A DNA stretch of 40,114 nt from Alphaproteobacteria bacterium. Lineage in GTDB: Bacteria; Pseudomonadota; Alphaproteobacteria; Rhizobiales; Aestuariivirgaceae. The position numbers and the translations under genes are program-made. The notes beneath the pieces were generated by a model. That model saw only the letters and a program-made list of their open reading frames with translations. It ran no database searches and was not told the origin of the DNA. The DNA lies in assembly GCA_024279095.1 (NCBI GenBank), contig JAJRRY010000035.1:1-40114 (forward strand), given 5' to 3'. Below are positions 29,828 to 39,417 of the stretch, piece after piece (position 1 is the stretch's first letter; each line of letters opens with the position of its first letter).

Positions 29828-30486
29828 TGACATTCGCGCAGACACCGATGGGCCGCACGGGCGGCATGGCGGCACGCATCGGACGGCTGGCCGGGCATGT
29901 GCCTGTGGCCACCGTGTATGTCGTCGGCATTCTGCTGATTGCATGGCCCTTCATGCAGGCGCTCACCGGTGCGCTGGGGCCCGATCCGGTGCGCACGCTG
30001 GAGCAGAAACTGGGGCTGTCCGCGCTGCAGGTTCTCGTCGTCATGCTGGCGCTGACGCCCCTGCGGCGTTTTGCCTGGATCAATCTCCTGCGCTTTCGCA
30101 GGGCGCTGGGACTGACGGCGCTGATGATCGTCTCCGCGCATCTGGCTGTCTGGCTGTTTCTCGATGTGCGAGATCCGGCACGCATATGGAACGACATCCT
30201 GCGCCGGCCGTGGATCACCGTCGGCATGGCCGCTTTCCTCATGATGCTGCCGCTGGCGGCCACCTCTTCCGGTGCCGCGATCCGCAGGCTCGGAGCCGCC
30301 GCATGGCGCAGACTGCACATGCTGACATACGTCCTCGTGCCGCTGGCCGCGGTGCATTTCGTCATGGTGCGCAAGGGCTGGCAGATAGAGCCGCTGATCT
30401 ATCTGGCATTCATCGTTCTGCTTCTGACGCTCAGGCTGGAGCAACTTCTGCCACGACGCCGGAACAAGAAGCGCTCTCGTCCGTGA
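29827..30486 (+). CDS. msrQ: Heme-binding membrane subunit MsrQ (YedZ)
   Basis: Ferric-reductase-like TM protein immediately downstream of msrP. Confidence 0.93.
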   Translation: MTFAQTPMGRTGGMAARIGRLAGHVPVATVYVVGILLIAWPFMQALTGALGPDPVRTLEQKLGLSALQVLVVMLALTPLRRFAWINLLRFRRALGLTALMIVSAHLAVWLFLDVRDPARIWNDILRRPWITVGMAAFLMMLPLAATSSGAAIRRLGAAAWRRLHMLTYVLVPLAAVHFVMVRKGWQIEPLIYLAFIVLLLTLRLEQLLPRRRNKKRSRP

Positions 30487-30591
30487 GCGCCCTTTCGGGC
30501 GGGACGACGGGCCGCAGCAGACAGCCGCCGCGGAAGCTGGTATGAGAAGGGAGACTGAAACGCATTCGCAAGAGAACCGGAGATCCGGACC

Positions 30592-30945
30592 ATGAACGCG
30601 CCCTTTGCCGGCATTCCCTTTCTGCGGCGTACCGAGGACGCCATTCCGGCTGCCACGTGGAACCTGTGGCGCCGCTGGCGCAAGCGTCATGACGGGCCTC
30701 TCGAGTTTCCCCTTGAGGCGAGGCCCGGTACCAAGGTACTGATTACCGACGAGTGCTGGCTCTACTATGATGCCACGCAGGGGGGCATGCCGCTGATTCT
30801 CTGGCTCGAGTTCCGGCAGGACCGCGATGCCCTGCATGCGGACGTGCCCTGTTACGTGCAGTACTACGACTATCCCGGGGCGCGCTTCCGGGATGCGGTG
30901 CTGCGCGAGGCTGCCGAACGCATGGAGCGTGATCTCGCCAGATGA
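30592..30945 (+). CDS. Uncharacterised protein, paralogue of 27106-27489
   Basis: AATWNLWRRWRKRHDGPLEFPLEARPGTKVLITDECWLYYDATQGGMPLILWLEF. Confidence 0.7.
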   Translation: MNAPFAGIPFLRRTEDAIPAATWNLWRRWRKRHDGPLEFPLEARPGTKVLITDECWLYYDATQGGMPLILWLEFRQDRDALHADVPCYVQYYDYPGARFRDAVLREAAERMERDLAR

Positions 30946-31589
30946 ACGTAAAGGTCAAGATCTGCGGCATCCGGGACGAGGACACCTTGGAAACCGTCAT
31001 CGATGCCGGTGCCGACTTTTTCGGGCTCGTCTTCTTTCCGCCATCCCCCCGTCACGTGGACATGGAAACTGCCGCACGTCTGGCCGCTCAGGCGCGCGGG
31101 CGCATCTCCATCGTCGCCCTGACGGTGGATGCAGACGATGCGTTGCTGCAAGAGATCGCACAGAGAGTTCGTCCGGATTTTCTGCAGCTCCATGGAGCGG
31201 AAACACCGGAACGTGCGGGCCACATTTCCGAAATTCTGGAAGCGCCATTGATAAAGGCCTTCCGCATTCGTTCCATGCAGGATCTGGAAGCGGTCCGACC
31301 TTGGCGGGGGCACATGGCCTTCCCGCTGTTCGATGCCTGGGTGGACGAGGCGCGGGCGCAAGGGCTGCCCGGGGGCACGGGGCATGCCTTCGACTGGTCG
31401 CTACTGGAAGGTTGGGACGGCGACTTCATGCTGGCGGGGGGGCTGACCCCGGAGAATGTCGGGGAGGCAATCCGCACCACCGGTGCATCCATGGTGGATG
31501 TCTCCTCCGGCGTGGAAAAGGTGCGGGGCGTGAAGGATCCGGACAGGATTCGGGCATTCGTGAAGGCGGTACGGGCGGCAGCACCCTGA
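30942..31589 (+). CDS. trpF: Phosphoribosylanthranilate isomerase
   Basis: VKICGIRDEDTLETVIDAGADFFGLVFFPPSPRHV...LAGGLTPENVGEAI. Confidence 0.95.
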   Translation: MNVKVKICGIRDEDTLETVIDAGADFFGLVFFPPSPRHVDMETAARLAAQARGRISIVALTVDADDALLQEIAQRVRPDFLQLHGAETPERAGHISEILEAPLIKAFRIRSMQDLEAVRPWRGHMAFPLFDAWVDEARAQGLPGGTGHAFDWSLLEGWDGDFMLAGGLTPENVGEAIRTTGASMVDVSSGVEKVRGVKDPDRIRAFVKAVRAAAP

Positions 31590-31602
31590 ATATCGTGAAG
31601 AA

Positions 31603-31621
31603 AGGGGCCGCGAAGGCCCCT
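31603..31621. terminator. Hairpin AGGGGCC-GCGAA-GGCCCCT between convergent trpF and ParA-like gene
   Basis: 7-bp GC-rich stem. Confidence 0.55.
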
Positions 31622-31659
31622 CTCTTGTTCACTGTCAAGAAATTTCCGTTCCGCAAGGT

Positions 31660-32430
31660 TCAGCTCGCTTTTTCCTTCTTCTTTGCGGGTGAGGCTGAAG
31701 CGCGGGCATTGGAAAGAATGTTCTTGATGAGTGCAAGATTCTCGAACTGCTCGTCGATCTCCGAGAGCCATTTGCGCACGTATCCGCGCAGTGTGAAGGA
31801 ATAGTCAGCCTTTTCGCCGTCCGGCGTGCGGTTGTTCACGAAATCGGTGAAGGTCACGCCATTCAGGTCCACGGCTTCGTAGGCCATCTCATTGAGTTTC
31901 GGAACCTCGATCTCATGAGCGTTGTTGAGGTTGGCGAAGTATTTCTTGTACGTCGCCTCGTCCCACTCGAAGAAGTTCGTGTCGTTGATGAAGTTGCGGG
32001 CCACCACATAGTCGATTCCGTTGACGTAGCGGTTGACCTCCTGCAGCTCGTCCAGCGAGGCCACGGCCGGACCGACCACGTGAAACATGCCGATGTCGAA
32101 CATGCCGTCGCGGGCCGCCTCGAAAACGCCGATACGCTCGAAGATCTCCAGAGTCCGCCCCAGAGCGCCGGCCTTGAAATCGACGATGGTCACCTTCTCC
32201 GAAGCCGACTCCAGCGTATCCAGTACCTTCATCTGGTCGGCCACCTCCTCGATGTCGATGATCTCGGTGGAGCCGGGATAGAAGCGATGCAGCGTGCCGC
32301 GGGGGTTCTCGGTATCGAAGGCGCGGGCCAGAATGTTGCGGCGCGCGAGAAAATCCATCAGTGCACGGGAAATAGTGGTCTTGCCTACGCCGCCCTTGTC
32401 GGCGCCGACCAGGATCAGTGTCGGTTTCAT
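31660..32430 (-). CDS. ParA/MinD-like P-loop ATPase
   Basis: Deviant Walker A VGADKGGVGKTTISRAL; no ParB-like partner seen nearby. Confidence 0.8.
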   Translation of the reverse strand: MKPTLILVGADKGGVGKTTISRALMDFLARRNILARAFDTENPRGTLHRFYPGSTEIIDIEEVADQMKVLDTLESASEKVTIVDFKAGALGRTLEIFERIGVFEAARDGMFDIGMFHVVGPAVASLDELQEVNRYVNGIDYVVARNFINDTNFFEWDEATYKKYFANLNNAHEIEVPKLNEMAYEAVDLNGVTFTDFVNNRTPDGEKADYSFTLRGYVRKWLSEIDEQFENLALIKNILSNARASASPAKKKEKAS

Positions 32431-32675
32431 GGGGTACCCTCTCGATGTTGCATCAGGATGGGCAGCCTGTCTTTCCCGTTAGCGCAGCAAGGCCGAAAAG
32501 GAAAGGACCGCCGGGAGCTTTCAGGGTACTGAACTTATCACGCCGATGGGCACATTGCCAGATCGTGGAAGCGGTGTCGGATGCCCTTGAATTGCATTTT
32601 TCCGTTCCCATATTCACTTTGCGCGGAGAGATCCTGAAGTCTTCGCGCGCAGGTTGAATTCGAGAGGTATTGCGC

Positions 32676-32933
32676 ATGGCCAGAAAGATGGAAAGGAAGA
32701 TCCTCAGTCCGCTGGAGTTCGCCATGCTGGGCGGTGGAGAGATCGCCTACATCAGGCCCATCAGACCGGAGGAGGCGTCGCGCCTGATCGGCGCGCCCAT
32801 CGATGTGGAGAAGGACGCCAAGCTGTTCTGCGTGTGCCATGCCGACGGCACTCCGCTGGCCATCACGGACAGTCGCGCAGGGGCGCTGGCGAACGTGCTG
32901 GAGAACGATCTTCAGCCGATCAGCGTGCACTGA
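32676..32933 (+). CDS. DUF1150 family protein
   Basis: LSPLEFAMLGGGEIAYIRPIRPEEASRL...FCVCHADGTPLAITDSRAGALANVLENDLQPISVH. Confidence 0.85.
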   Translation: MARKMERKILSPLEFAMLGGGEIAYIRPIRPEEASRLIGAPIDVEKDAKLFCVCHADGTPLAITDSRAGALANVLENDLQPISVH

Positions 32934-32989
32934 GCGGATGAGCGGTCGGTGGCCTTTGCAGGCCGGACCGCGAGAAAGAATGCGAAAAG

Positions 32990-33019
32990 GGGCTCCGCCA
33001 TGGTGACGGAGCCCTTTTT
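32990..33019. terminator. Bidirectional terminator GGGCTCCG...CGGAGCCC with flanking A/T runs
   Basis: AAAAGGGGCTCCGCCATGGTGACGGAGCCCTTTTT between DUF1150 (+) and secB (-). Confidence 0.85.
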
Positions 33020-33043
33020 CATTGTCGGATGAATGGCCGGATG

Positions 33044-33556
33044 TCAGCTGCCGGCCTGCTGGTCGCCTTCCTGCGGCTGCTGGGCCTGTGCGGCGCGCTG
33101 GGCGTACATGGCAGCGAAGTCGATGGGATCGAGTAACAGGGGCGGGAAGCCGCCATCCCGCGTGGCGTCCGCCAGAATGCGGCGGGCGAACGGGAACAGC
33201 ATCCGCGGGCACTCCACGAGCACCACGGCACCCAAGGCGTCCTGCGGGATGTTCTGGAGACGGAAGATGCCGCAGTAGGTCATCTCCACATTGAACACCA
33301 CCTTGTCTTCGTGTTCGGCCTTGGCCTCGATCTCGAGGGAGACCTCGAAGTCGTTCTCGCCAAGCTGGTTGGCGTTGACGTTGACGCCGATGTTGATCTG
33401 CGGCTGGCCCTGCAGGGCGAGGGAATTCGGCGCATTGGGATTCTCGAACGAGAGATCCTTCAGATACTGTCCGAGGATGCCCATCTGCGGGGCGGTCTGT
33501 TCTTCCGTGGTGGCGGCGCCGCCGTTGCCCTTGGCGGCATCGTTGCTGTCAGCCAT
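33044..33556 (-). CDS. secB: Protein-export chaperone SecB
   Basis: [18 protein letters not shown]...[58 protein letters not shown]. Confidence 0.97.
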   Translation of the reverse strand: MADSNDAAKGNGGAATTEEQTAPQMGILGQYLKDLSFENPNAPNSLALQGQPQINIGVNVNANQLGENDFEVSLEIEAKAEHEDKVVFNVEMTYCGIFRLQNIPQDALGAVVLVECPRMLFPFARRILADATRDGGFPPLLLDPIDFAAMYAQRAAQAQQPQEGDQQAGS

Positions 33557-33701
33557 GGTCCTGTTCCGTCCTTCCGTATGTCGATGAATGAATGGTATGC
33601 CCGGATGCACGCGCCGGACATGCGCTCTGCACGCCCCGCACGCCTCGCGAACCCTGCCGATGTGGCTAACACGCCGTGCTTCCGCACGCAAGCGGCTGGG
33701 A

Positions 33702-34178
33702 CTACTTGTCCTTCCATGGCGAATCCCGATGCTCCAGCCTTTCGGGATCCTCCACGACCTCCACCACCTCCGCCTCGATGACCGTTCCGCCCGGTGTTTC
33801 GCGCACGCGCACCTCGGCCTTTTCCGCGAGCCGTGCAAGAATCAGGGTGGCCAGCAGCCGGCGCAATGGTGGCACCAGCAGCAGGAACCCCGCCGCATCG
33901 GTGACGAAGCCGGGAATCAGCAGCAGGATGCCGGCCAGCAGCAGCAGTGCGCCGGAGACGATTTCCAATACCGGCGGGCGCCCTGCGTCCATCGCCTGCT
34001 TCAGCTCCTCCAGGGCCCTGAAGCCCTGCCAGCGCACGAGAACGACGCCGAGAAAGGCGGTCAGAAAGGTGAAAGCCACCGTATTGAAGACGCCGACCGC
34101 CGCGCCGACCCGGATGAAGGTGGCGATTTCCACGGCAGGAATGCCGACGAACAGCACCAGCAGAAGCAGAAGGACCAT
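33702..34178 (-). CDS. fxsA: FxsA-family membrane protein
   Basis: [49 protein letters not shown]; ends in TAG. Confidence 0.9.
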   Translation of the reverse strand: MVLLLLLVLFVGIPAVEIATFIRVGAAVGVFNTVAFTFLTAFLGVVLVRWQGFRALEELKQAMDAGRPPVLEIVSGALLLLAGILLLIPGFVTDAAGFLLLVPPLRRLLATLILARLAEKAEVRVRETPGGTVIEAEVVEVVEDPERLEHRDSPWKDK

Positions 34179-34399
34179 GAAACTTTCTCCACGAAACGCC
34201 CCGCCGTGTTGCGCAAAGGCACGCCATGGGGCAGAAAACGCCGACAGATGCCGTCAGGCCATTGTTTGCGCCGGAGCCGGGGCTATATACTGTTGGAAGC
34301 CAATATAGGCGCTCGCGGCGCCGATTTCACGCTCCGGGCCGAATTTTCGCGGATTCCGGAGCCCGGACAGCTTCAGGGAACAGGGCCGGAAGGACGTTC

Positions 34400-35122
34400 A
34401 TGAACCAGGTTTTCGATCCGCTCAATCTTCTGCTCCTCGCCATTGCGGTCGTGGTCTTTTTCAAGCTGCGCTCCGTACTGGGCACGCGCACCGGGCATGA
34501 AAAGACCATCGACTTTCCGCCGGTGGAGAAGAAGCCGGCCTCCGCCAATGGCGCCGACGACCGCGTGATTTCCTTTCCCGGCACGGGGGAGGAACCGCCG
34601 CACGGACTGCCGCCGGAGGACGAGCCGCCCGTCTGGGAGGGTGTGGCCGAGGAAGGCTCTCCGCTGGCCCGCACTCTCGAACGCATGAAGGAGCTGGACC
34701 CGTCCTTCTCCGTGAAGCACTTCCTAGACGGGGCCGGAGCCGCTTACGAGATGATCGTCACCGCCTTTGCCGAAGGCGACAAGAAGACCCTGAAGCCTCT
34801 GCTCTCGAAGGAAGTCTACCAGGGGTTCGTGCAGGCCATCGACGAGCGCCGGCAGAAGGGCGAGACGCTGGAGCTGGAATTCGTGGGGCTGGACGAGGCG
34901 AAGGTCATCGATGCCGAAGTGCGGGATGGCACAGGCGCCCTGACCGTGAGGTTCGTTTCCGAGGTCATCACCGCCCTGAAGGATGCCGAAGGCAACGTCA
35001 TCGACGGTGATCCGAACCGCCTGACCACGGTCACCGACATCTGGACCTTCGAGCGCGACATGACCTCGCGCGATCCCAACTGGAAGCTGGTGGCCACCGA
35101 AGCCGCCGACGACGGGGAATAG
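34400..35122 (+). CDS. Tim44/TimA-family protein
   Basis: N-terminal TM then SFSVKHFLDGAGAAYEMIVTAFAEGDKKTLKPLLSKEVYQGF; ends in TAG. Confidence 0.9.
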   Translation: MNQVFDPLNLLLLAIAVVVFFKLRSVLGTRTGHEKTIDFPPVEKKPASANGADDRVISFPGTGEEPPHGLPPEDEPPVWEGVAEEGSPLARTLERMKELDPSFSVKHFLDGAGAAYEMIVTAFAEGDKKTLKPLLSKEVYQGFVQAIDERRQKGETLELEFVGLDEAKVIDAEVRDGTGALTVRFVSEVITALKDAEGNVIDGDPNRLTTVTDIWTFERDMTSRDPNWKLVATEAADDGE

Positions 35123-35175
35123 TCCCGGCTTCCCGGCCCTCGCCGTCAATCCGCAGCGGTAAGGCGCACGTGGAA

Positions 35176-35207
35176 ACGGCCGCCATCCGGTTGGAAATGG
35201 CGGCCGT
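35176..35207. terminator. Hairpin ACGGCCGCCAT-N10-ATGGCGGCCGT between convergent tim44 and grpE
   Basis: 11-bp perfect stem. Confidence 0.6.
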
Positions 35208-35261
35208 GAAGTCACGCTTTCTTCTGCAGCGGCCGACAGCCTGCCGGGGATCAGAAGCGGC

Positions 35262-35891
35262 TCAGCCGTCCTTTTTCTCCTGTTTGGCCACGCCGACCAT
35301 GGCCGGACGCAGCACCCGGTCGTGGTGGGTGTAGCCGTCCTGCATCACGTGCACCACGGTGCCGGTCTCCGCATCGGTGTCGGTGACCTCGAACATGGCC
35401 TCGTGGAAATTGGGATCGAATTTCTCGCCCATGGGGCGGATGCGCCGGATGTTGTGCCGCTCGAAGGTGTTGAGCAGCTCCTTCAGCGTCATCTCGACGC
35501 CTTCGATCAGGTTCTTCAGGAATTCCGAGCCCTCCTCGCGCTTTTCCGGGGGCACGGCTTCCAGAGCGCGGGAAAGGTTGTCGGAGACGGAGAGCATGTC
35601 ACGGGCGAACTGGGCGGCGGCATACTTCACCGCTTCTTCCTTCTCGCGCTCCAGCCGCTTGCGCAGGTTGTCCATGTCGGCCATGGCGCGCAGCAGCTTC
35701 TCCTTCAGCTCGGCATTCTCCGCAAGCAGGGCGGCAACGTCCTCCTCACCCTCGGCGGAAGCGGTCTCGCCGCCTTCGGGAGCTTTCTCTTCCGCAGCTC
35801 CCGGGGCGGACTCCATGTCCGCGCCTCGCGCCCATCCGGACTGCGTCTTTTCTCCGGCCTGCTCGCCCGCCTTCCTGTTTTCGTCGGTCAT
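35262..35891 (-). CDS. grpE: Nucleotide exchange factor GrpE
   Basis: LRAMADMDNLRKRLEREKEEAVKYAAAQFARDMLSVSDNLSRAL. Confidence 0.95.
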   Translation of the reverse strand: MTDENRKAGEQAGEKTQSGWARGADMESAPGAAEEKAPEGGETASAEGEEDVAALLAENAELKEKLLRAMADMDNLRKRLEREKEEAVKYAAAQFARDMLSVSDNLSRALEAVPPEKREEGSEFLKNLIEGVEMTLKELLNTFERHNIRRIRPMGEKFDPNFHEAMFEVTDTDAETGTVVHVMQDGYTHHDRVLRPAMVGVAKQEKKDG

Positions 35892-35992
35892 CGTCTCTTG
35901 CGTCCTTCCTCGCGAATATCCCTCGTGCGCGGGGCATCATGCCCCGGATGCGTTCCATGTCGCGACAGATATCTGCACGCAGGCCTGAAAAA

Positions 35993-37054
35993 TCAAGAGA
36001 ACAGGCGGGAGATCGCCTGCGCCGTGTAGTCCACCACCGGGATGATGCGGCCATAGGGCAGGCGCGTCGGGCCGATGACGCCGAGCACGCCCACCACGTC
36101 GTGACCGGTATCGCCATAGGGCGCAACGATGACCGAAGAACCGGAGAGGGAGAACAGCCGGTTCTCGCTGCCAATGAAAATGCGCACGCCTTCGCCTTCC
36201 TCGGCCAGCGACAGCAGCTCCGTGAGGCCGCTCTTCTCCTCCAGGTCCTCGAAAAGCCGGCGCAGGCGTTCCAGGTCATCCAGCTTTTCGGCGTCGGTGA
36301 TGAGATTGGCCTGTCCACGCACGATGAGACGGCGGTCTTCCGGCGAGTTCCCGGACCACACCGCCAGTCCTGCCGCCACGACCTCGGCGGACAGGGCATC
36401 GAGCTCCCGGCGGAGGTTCTCCAGTTCCTCGCCCAGCCGGCGTCGGGTCTCGCTGAGCGTCAGGCCGCTGTAGCGCATGTTGATGTAGTTGGCGGCCTCG
36501 TTCAGGGCCGAAGTGGACATGTCGGGCGGGACCTCGATGGCCCGGTTCTCCACCGTTCCGTCCTCGCCGACGAGTATCACCAGTGCGCGCTCCGGCGACA
36601 GTCGCACGAACTCGATATGCCGCAGACGCGGATCGGTGCGCGGGGTGACAACGAGGCCGGCGCAATGGGAAAGTCCGGAAAGGATGGCCGAGGCCTGTTC
36701 CAGCGCCCGGTCCAAGCCAGCGGCCGGATCGATCTCCGCCAGGTGCGCGTCGATGCGTGCCTGCTCCTCCGGCGGCAGCACGGCATGTTCCATGACCGCG
36801 TCCACGAAGAAACGCAGGCCCTGCTGGGTCGGCATGCGACCGGCGGAGGTGTGCGGGGCGTAGATGAGGCCGAGATCCTCCAGATCCGCCATGACGTTGC
36901 GTACCGAGGCCGGAGAGAGGTTGATTCCCGGGGTGCGCGAAAGGGTCCGCGAACCGACCGGTTCGCCGGTGGCAATGTAGGTCTCCACGAGGCGGTGGAA
37001 AATTTCCCGTGCTCGCTCGCTGAGATCGGCCAGTCCCGGTTGCGCCTTCGTCAT
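35993..37054 (-). CDS. hrcA: Heat-inducible transcriptional repressor HrcA
   Basis: LSERAREIFHRLVETYIATGEPVGSRTLSRTPGINLSPASVRNVMADLEDLGLIYAPHTSAGRMPT; start at 37054, not 37984. Confidence 0.95.
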   Translation of the reverse strand: MTKAQPGLADLSERAREIFHRLVETYIATGEPVGSRTLSRTPGINLSPASVRNVMADLEDLGLIYAPHTSAGRMPTQQGLRFFVDAVMEHAVLPPEEQARIDAHLAEIDPAAGLDRALEQASAILSGLSHCAGLVVTPRTDPRLRHIEFVRLSPERALVILVGEDGTVENRAIEVPPDMSTSALNEAANYINMRYSGLTLSETRRRLGEELENLRRELDALSAEVVAAGLAVWSGNSPEDRRLIVRGQANLITDAEKLDDLERLRRLFEDLEEKSGLTELLSLAEEGEGVRIFIGSENRLFSLSGSSVIVAPYGDTGHDVVGVLGVIGPTRLPYGRIIPVVDYTAQAISRLFS

Positions 37055-37156
37055 GGTATGTTCCCGTGCGTGATTGACCGCAGCCGTCCGGTGCGTCAGA
37101 CAATGTAGTGATTTATTCGGTCGAGGCAAAGGCACCAGGGGAAGGAGGGCCGGGGC

Positions 37157-37930
37157 ATGTCCCACGAACACATCAGGGTGGAACGCGAGGGAGAGGTCGG
37201 TATCGTCAGGCTGCACCGGCCGAAGGCGCTCAACGCCTTGTGCGATGCACTGATCACGGAGCTGAACGCGGCGCTGCGGGCATTCGAGGAGAACGCCTCC
37301 ATCGGCTGCACCATCATCACGGGATCGGAGAAGGCCTTTGCCGCCGGAGCGGACATCGCCGAAATGCAGGATCGCACGTGGCCGGCCATCTGGCAGGAGG
37401 ACTTCCTGGCGGATTGGGACAGGGTGGCAGACGTGCGCAAGCCGTTGGTGGCTGCGGTCTCCGGCTATGCCCTGGGCGGCGGTTGCGAGCTGGCCATGAT
37501 GTGCGACATCATCATTGCGGCGGAAAACGCCCGTTTCGGCCAACCGGAAATCCGCCTCGGCATCATCCCCGGAGCTGGCGGCACGCAGCGGCTGATCCGC
37601 GCCGTCGGCAAGGCAAAGGCCATGGACCTGATCCTGACCGGCCGCATGATGGATGCCCATGAGGCAGAAGCCTGCGGCCTGGTGGCGCGGGTGGTGCCGG
37701 TGGAGCAGCTGATGGAGGAGGCGCTGAGTACCGCGCGGGAGATCGCCGGGCATTCGCGAACCGCCGTTCTGGCTGCCAAGGAGGCGGTGCTGCGTGCCTT
37801 CGAGACGCCTTTGCAGGAGGGATTGCGTTTCGAGCGGAGGCTGTTCCACGCACTCTTTGCCACGCCCGACCGGAAGGAGGGCATGGAAGCATTTCTGGAG
37901 AAGCGCCCGCCACGCTGGTCGGGACGGTGA
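37157..37930 (+). CDS. Enoyl-CoA hydratase
   Basis: Crotonase fold: GSEKAFAAGADIAEM, GYALGGGCELAMMCDIIIAAENARFGQPEIRLGIIPGAGGTQRL. Confidence 0.93.
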   Translation: MSHEHIRVEREGEVGIVRLHRPKALNALCDALITELNAALRAFEENASIGCTIITGSEKAFAAGADIAEMQDRTWPAIWQEDFLADWDRVADVRKPLVAAVSGYALGGGCELAMMCDIIIAAENARFGQPEIRLGIIPGAGGTQRLIRAVGKAKAMDLILTGRMMDAHEAEACGLVARVVPVEQLMEEALSTAREIAGHSRTAVLAAKEAVLRAFETPLQEGLRFERRLFHALFATPDRKEGMEAFLEKRPPRWSGR

Positions 37931-38079
37931 CGGTGAAGGAAGCCGGTTGACGGGGTGCATCCCTGCCGGTATAAGCCCCGGCACGGAACAGTCGCGGGAC
38001 GTGCCGATGGTCGGCGCGCGCCCGCCATTTTGACGTGACGGCCCGGGCCGTCACGGCGCAAATGGACAGGTAACGCAAG

Positions 38080-38361
38080 ATGCCCAATACACGCACAGCC
38101 AAGAAAGCCATGCGCCAGACGGCGCGCCGCACCCTGATCAACAAGGCCCGCAAGTCCCGCGTGCGCACCTTCATCCGCAAGGTGGAGAAGGCGATCGCCG
38201 ATGGTGATGCCGCCGCCGCGAAGGAGATGCTGCGCGTCGCCCAGCCGGAGATCATGCGTGGGGCCCAGAAGGGTGTGCTGCACAGGAATGCCGCGGCGCG
38301 CAAGATTTCCCGCCTCAGCAAGCGTATCAAGGCGCTGGAGACGGCTGCGCAGACCTCCTGA
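38080..38361 (+). CDS. rpsT: 30S ribosomal protein S20
   Basis: [39 protein letters not shown]. Confidence 0.97.
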   Translation: MPNTRTAKKAMRQTARRTLINKARKSRVRTFIRKVEKAIADGDAAAAKEMLRVAQPEIMRGAQKGVLHRNAAARKISRLSKRIKALETAAQTS

Positions 38362-38398
38362 GCCTGCAAGCCGGACAGTACAGTTTTTGCAAATGAAC

Positions 38399-38434
38399 GA
38401 GGGCCGCACCTGCCAACGTGGAGCGGCCCTTTTC
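38399..38434. terminator. Hairpin GGGCCGC...GCGGCCC-TTTT downstream of rpsT
   Basis: Inverted repeat plus T-run between convergent genes. Confidence 0.7.
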
Positions 38435-38457
38435 TCGTGCAGGTGCTGCAGAACCGG

Positions 38458-39258
38458 TCAGGCGTTCTGATCGGCCCGTGCGCACAGGGCCAGCACCACC
38501 TCGTGCAGCAGTCGGAGATCGCGCGGCGAGGAGAGCCGGTGGTCGGCGCCTCGGATCAGGGTGAAGGTGACGTCCTCGCCACGCAGGGCGCGGTAGACCT
38601 TCAGGCCGTGTTCCCAAGGCACGTCGCGGTCGGCTTCTCCCTGCAGGACGCGGACAGGAAAGGGCACGTCCAGTCCTTCCTCCAGCATCAGGTGCCGGCG
38701 GCCCTCTTCGATCAGATCGCGGGTGATGAGATAGGGTTCGTCGCCGTAGTCGCTGGGGACGTGCACATGCCCTTCCGCCTCCAGCGTCCGGCGCATGTCC
38801 TCCGGGAACTTGTCCCACATGAGATCCTTCGTCATGTCCGTGGCCGGAGCCAGCAGCACCATGCCGCGAATGCGCGCGGCCTCTTCCGCAGCGTTTCGCA
38901 TCAGACGACGGGCCAGCAGCATGGCGATCCAGCCGCCCATGGAGGAACCTACGAGAATGCGCGGTCCGCGGGCAACCTGGCGGAAAACGGTCTCCGCCTC
39001 GTCGAGCCAGCGGCCGATGGTGCCGTGGGAGAAGGCACCGGAGGAGGCGCCATGGCCGGAATAGTCGAAGCGCACCGAAGATCGCCCGGTCATCGCCGCC
39101 ACCTGGCCGAGGGAGGTGGCCTTGGAGCCCTCCATGTCGGACATGAAGCCGCCGAGCCAGAACAGGCCGCAGGGGGCGTCGTCGGCCGGCGCGGTGCCAT
39201 CATTGATCCATGCGATGGCATCGCCGGCGGGGCTGGTCAGGGTGGAAATTTCAGTCAT
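38458..39258 (-). CDS. Alpha/beta hydrolase
   Basis: GSSMGGWIAMLLARRL nucleophile elbow; RVLQGEADRDVPWEHGL; GADHRLSSPRDL. Confidence 0.9.
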   Translation of the reverse strand: MTEISTLTSPAGDAIAWINDGTAPADDAPCGLFWLGGFMSDMEGSKATSLGQVAAMTGRSSVRFDYSGHGASSGAFSHGTIGRWLDEAETVFRQVARGPRILVGSSMGGWIAMLLARRLMRNAAEEAARIRGMVLLAPATDMTKDLMWDKFPEDMRRTLEAEGHVHVPSDYGDEPYLITRDLIEEGRRHLMLEEGLDVPFPVRVLQGEADRDVPWEHGLKVYRALRGEDVTFTLIRGADHRLSSPRDLRLLHEVVLALCARADQNA

Positions 39259-39417
39259 CTGATGGTCCTTGTGGTGCAGACTGCGATTATTGTTCTGTCG
39301 TGGCGTTTATACAGCTTGACTTGAGCGCTTCGATCAAGATGTATATTGCATTCGTCGGCGTGATGCTTTTGCGCTGGCGATTCGATTGCACGTAGTCAGG
39401 AAAAAGGAGGCGATACC

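Noticed and set aside
35880-37060. CIRCE element for HrcA
   Set aside because: No TTAGCACTC-N9-GAGTGCTAA-like sequence found near grpE or hrcA by eye.
35993-37984. 663-aa HrcA-containing ORF
   Set aside because: N-terminal 310 residues are antisense to enoyl-CoA hydratase; true HrcA start is at 37054.
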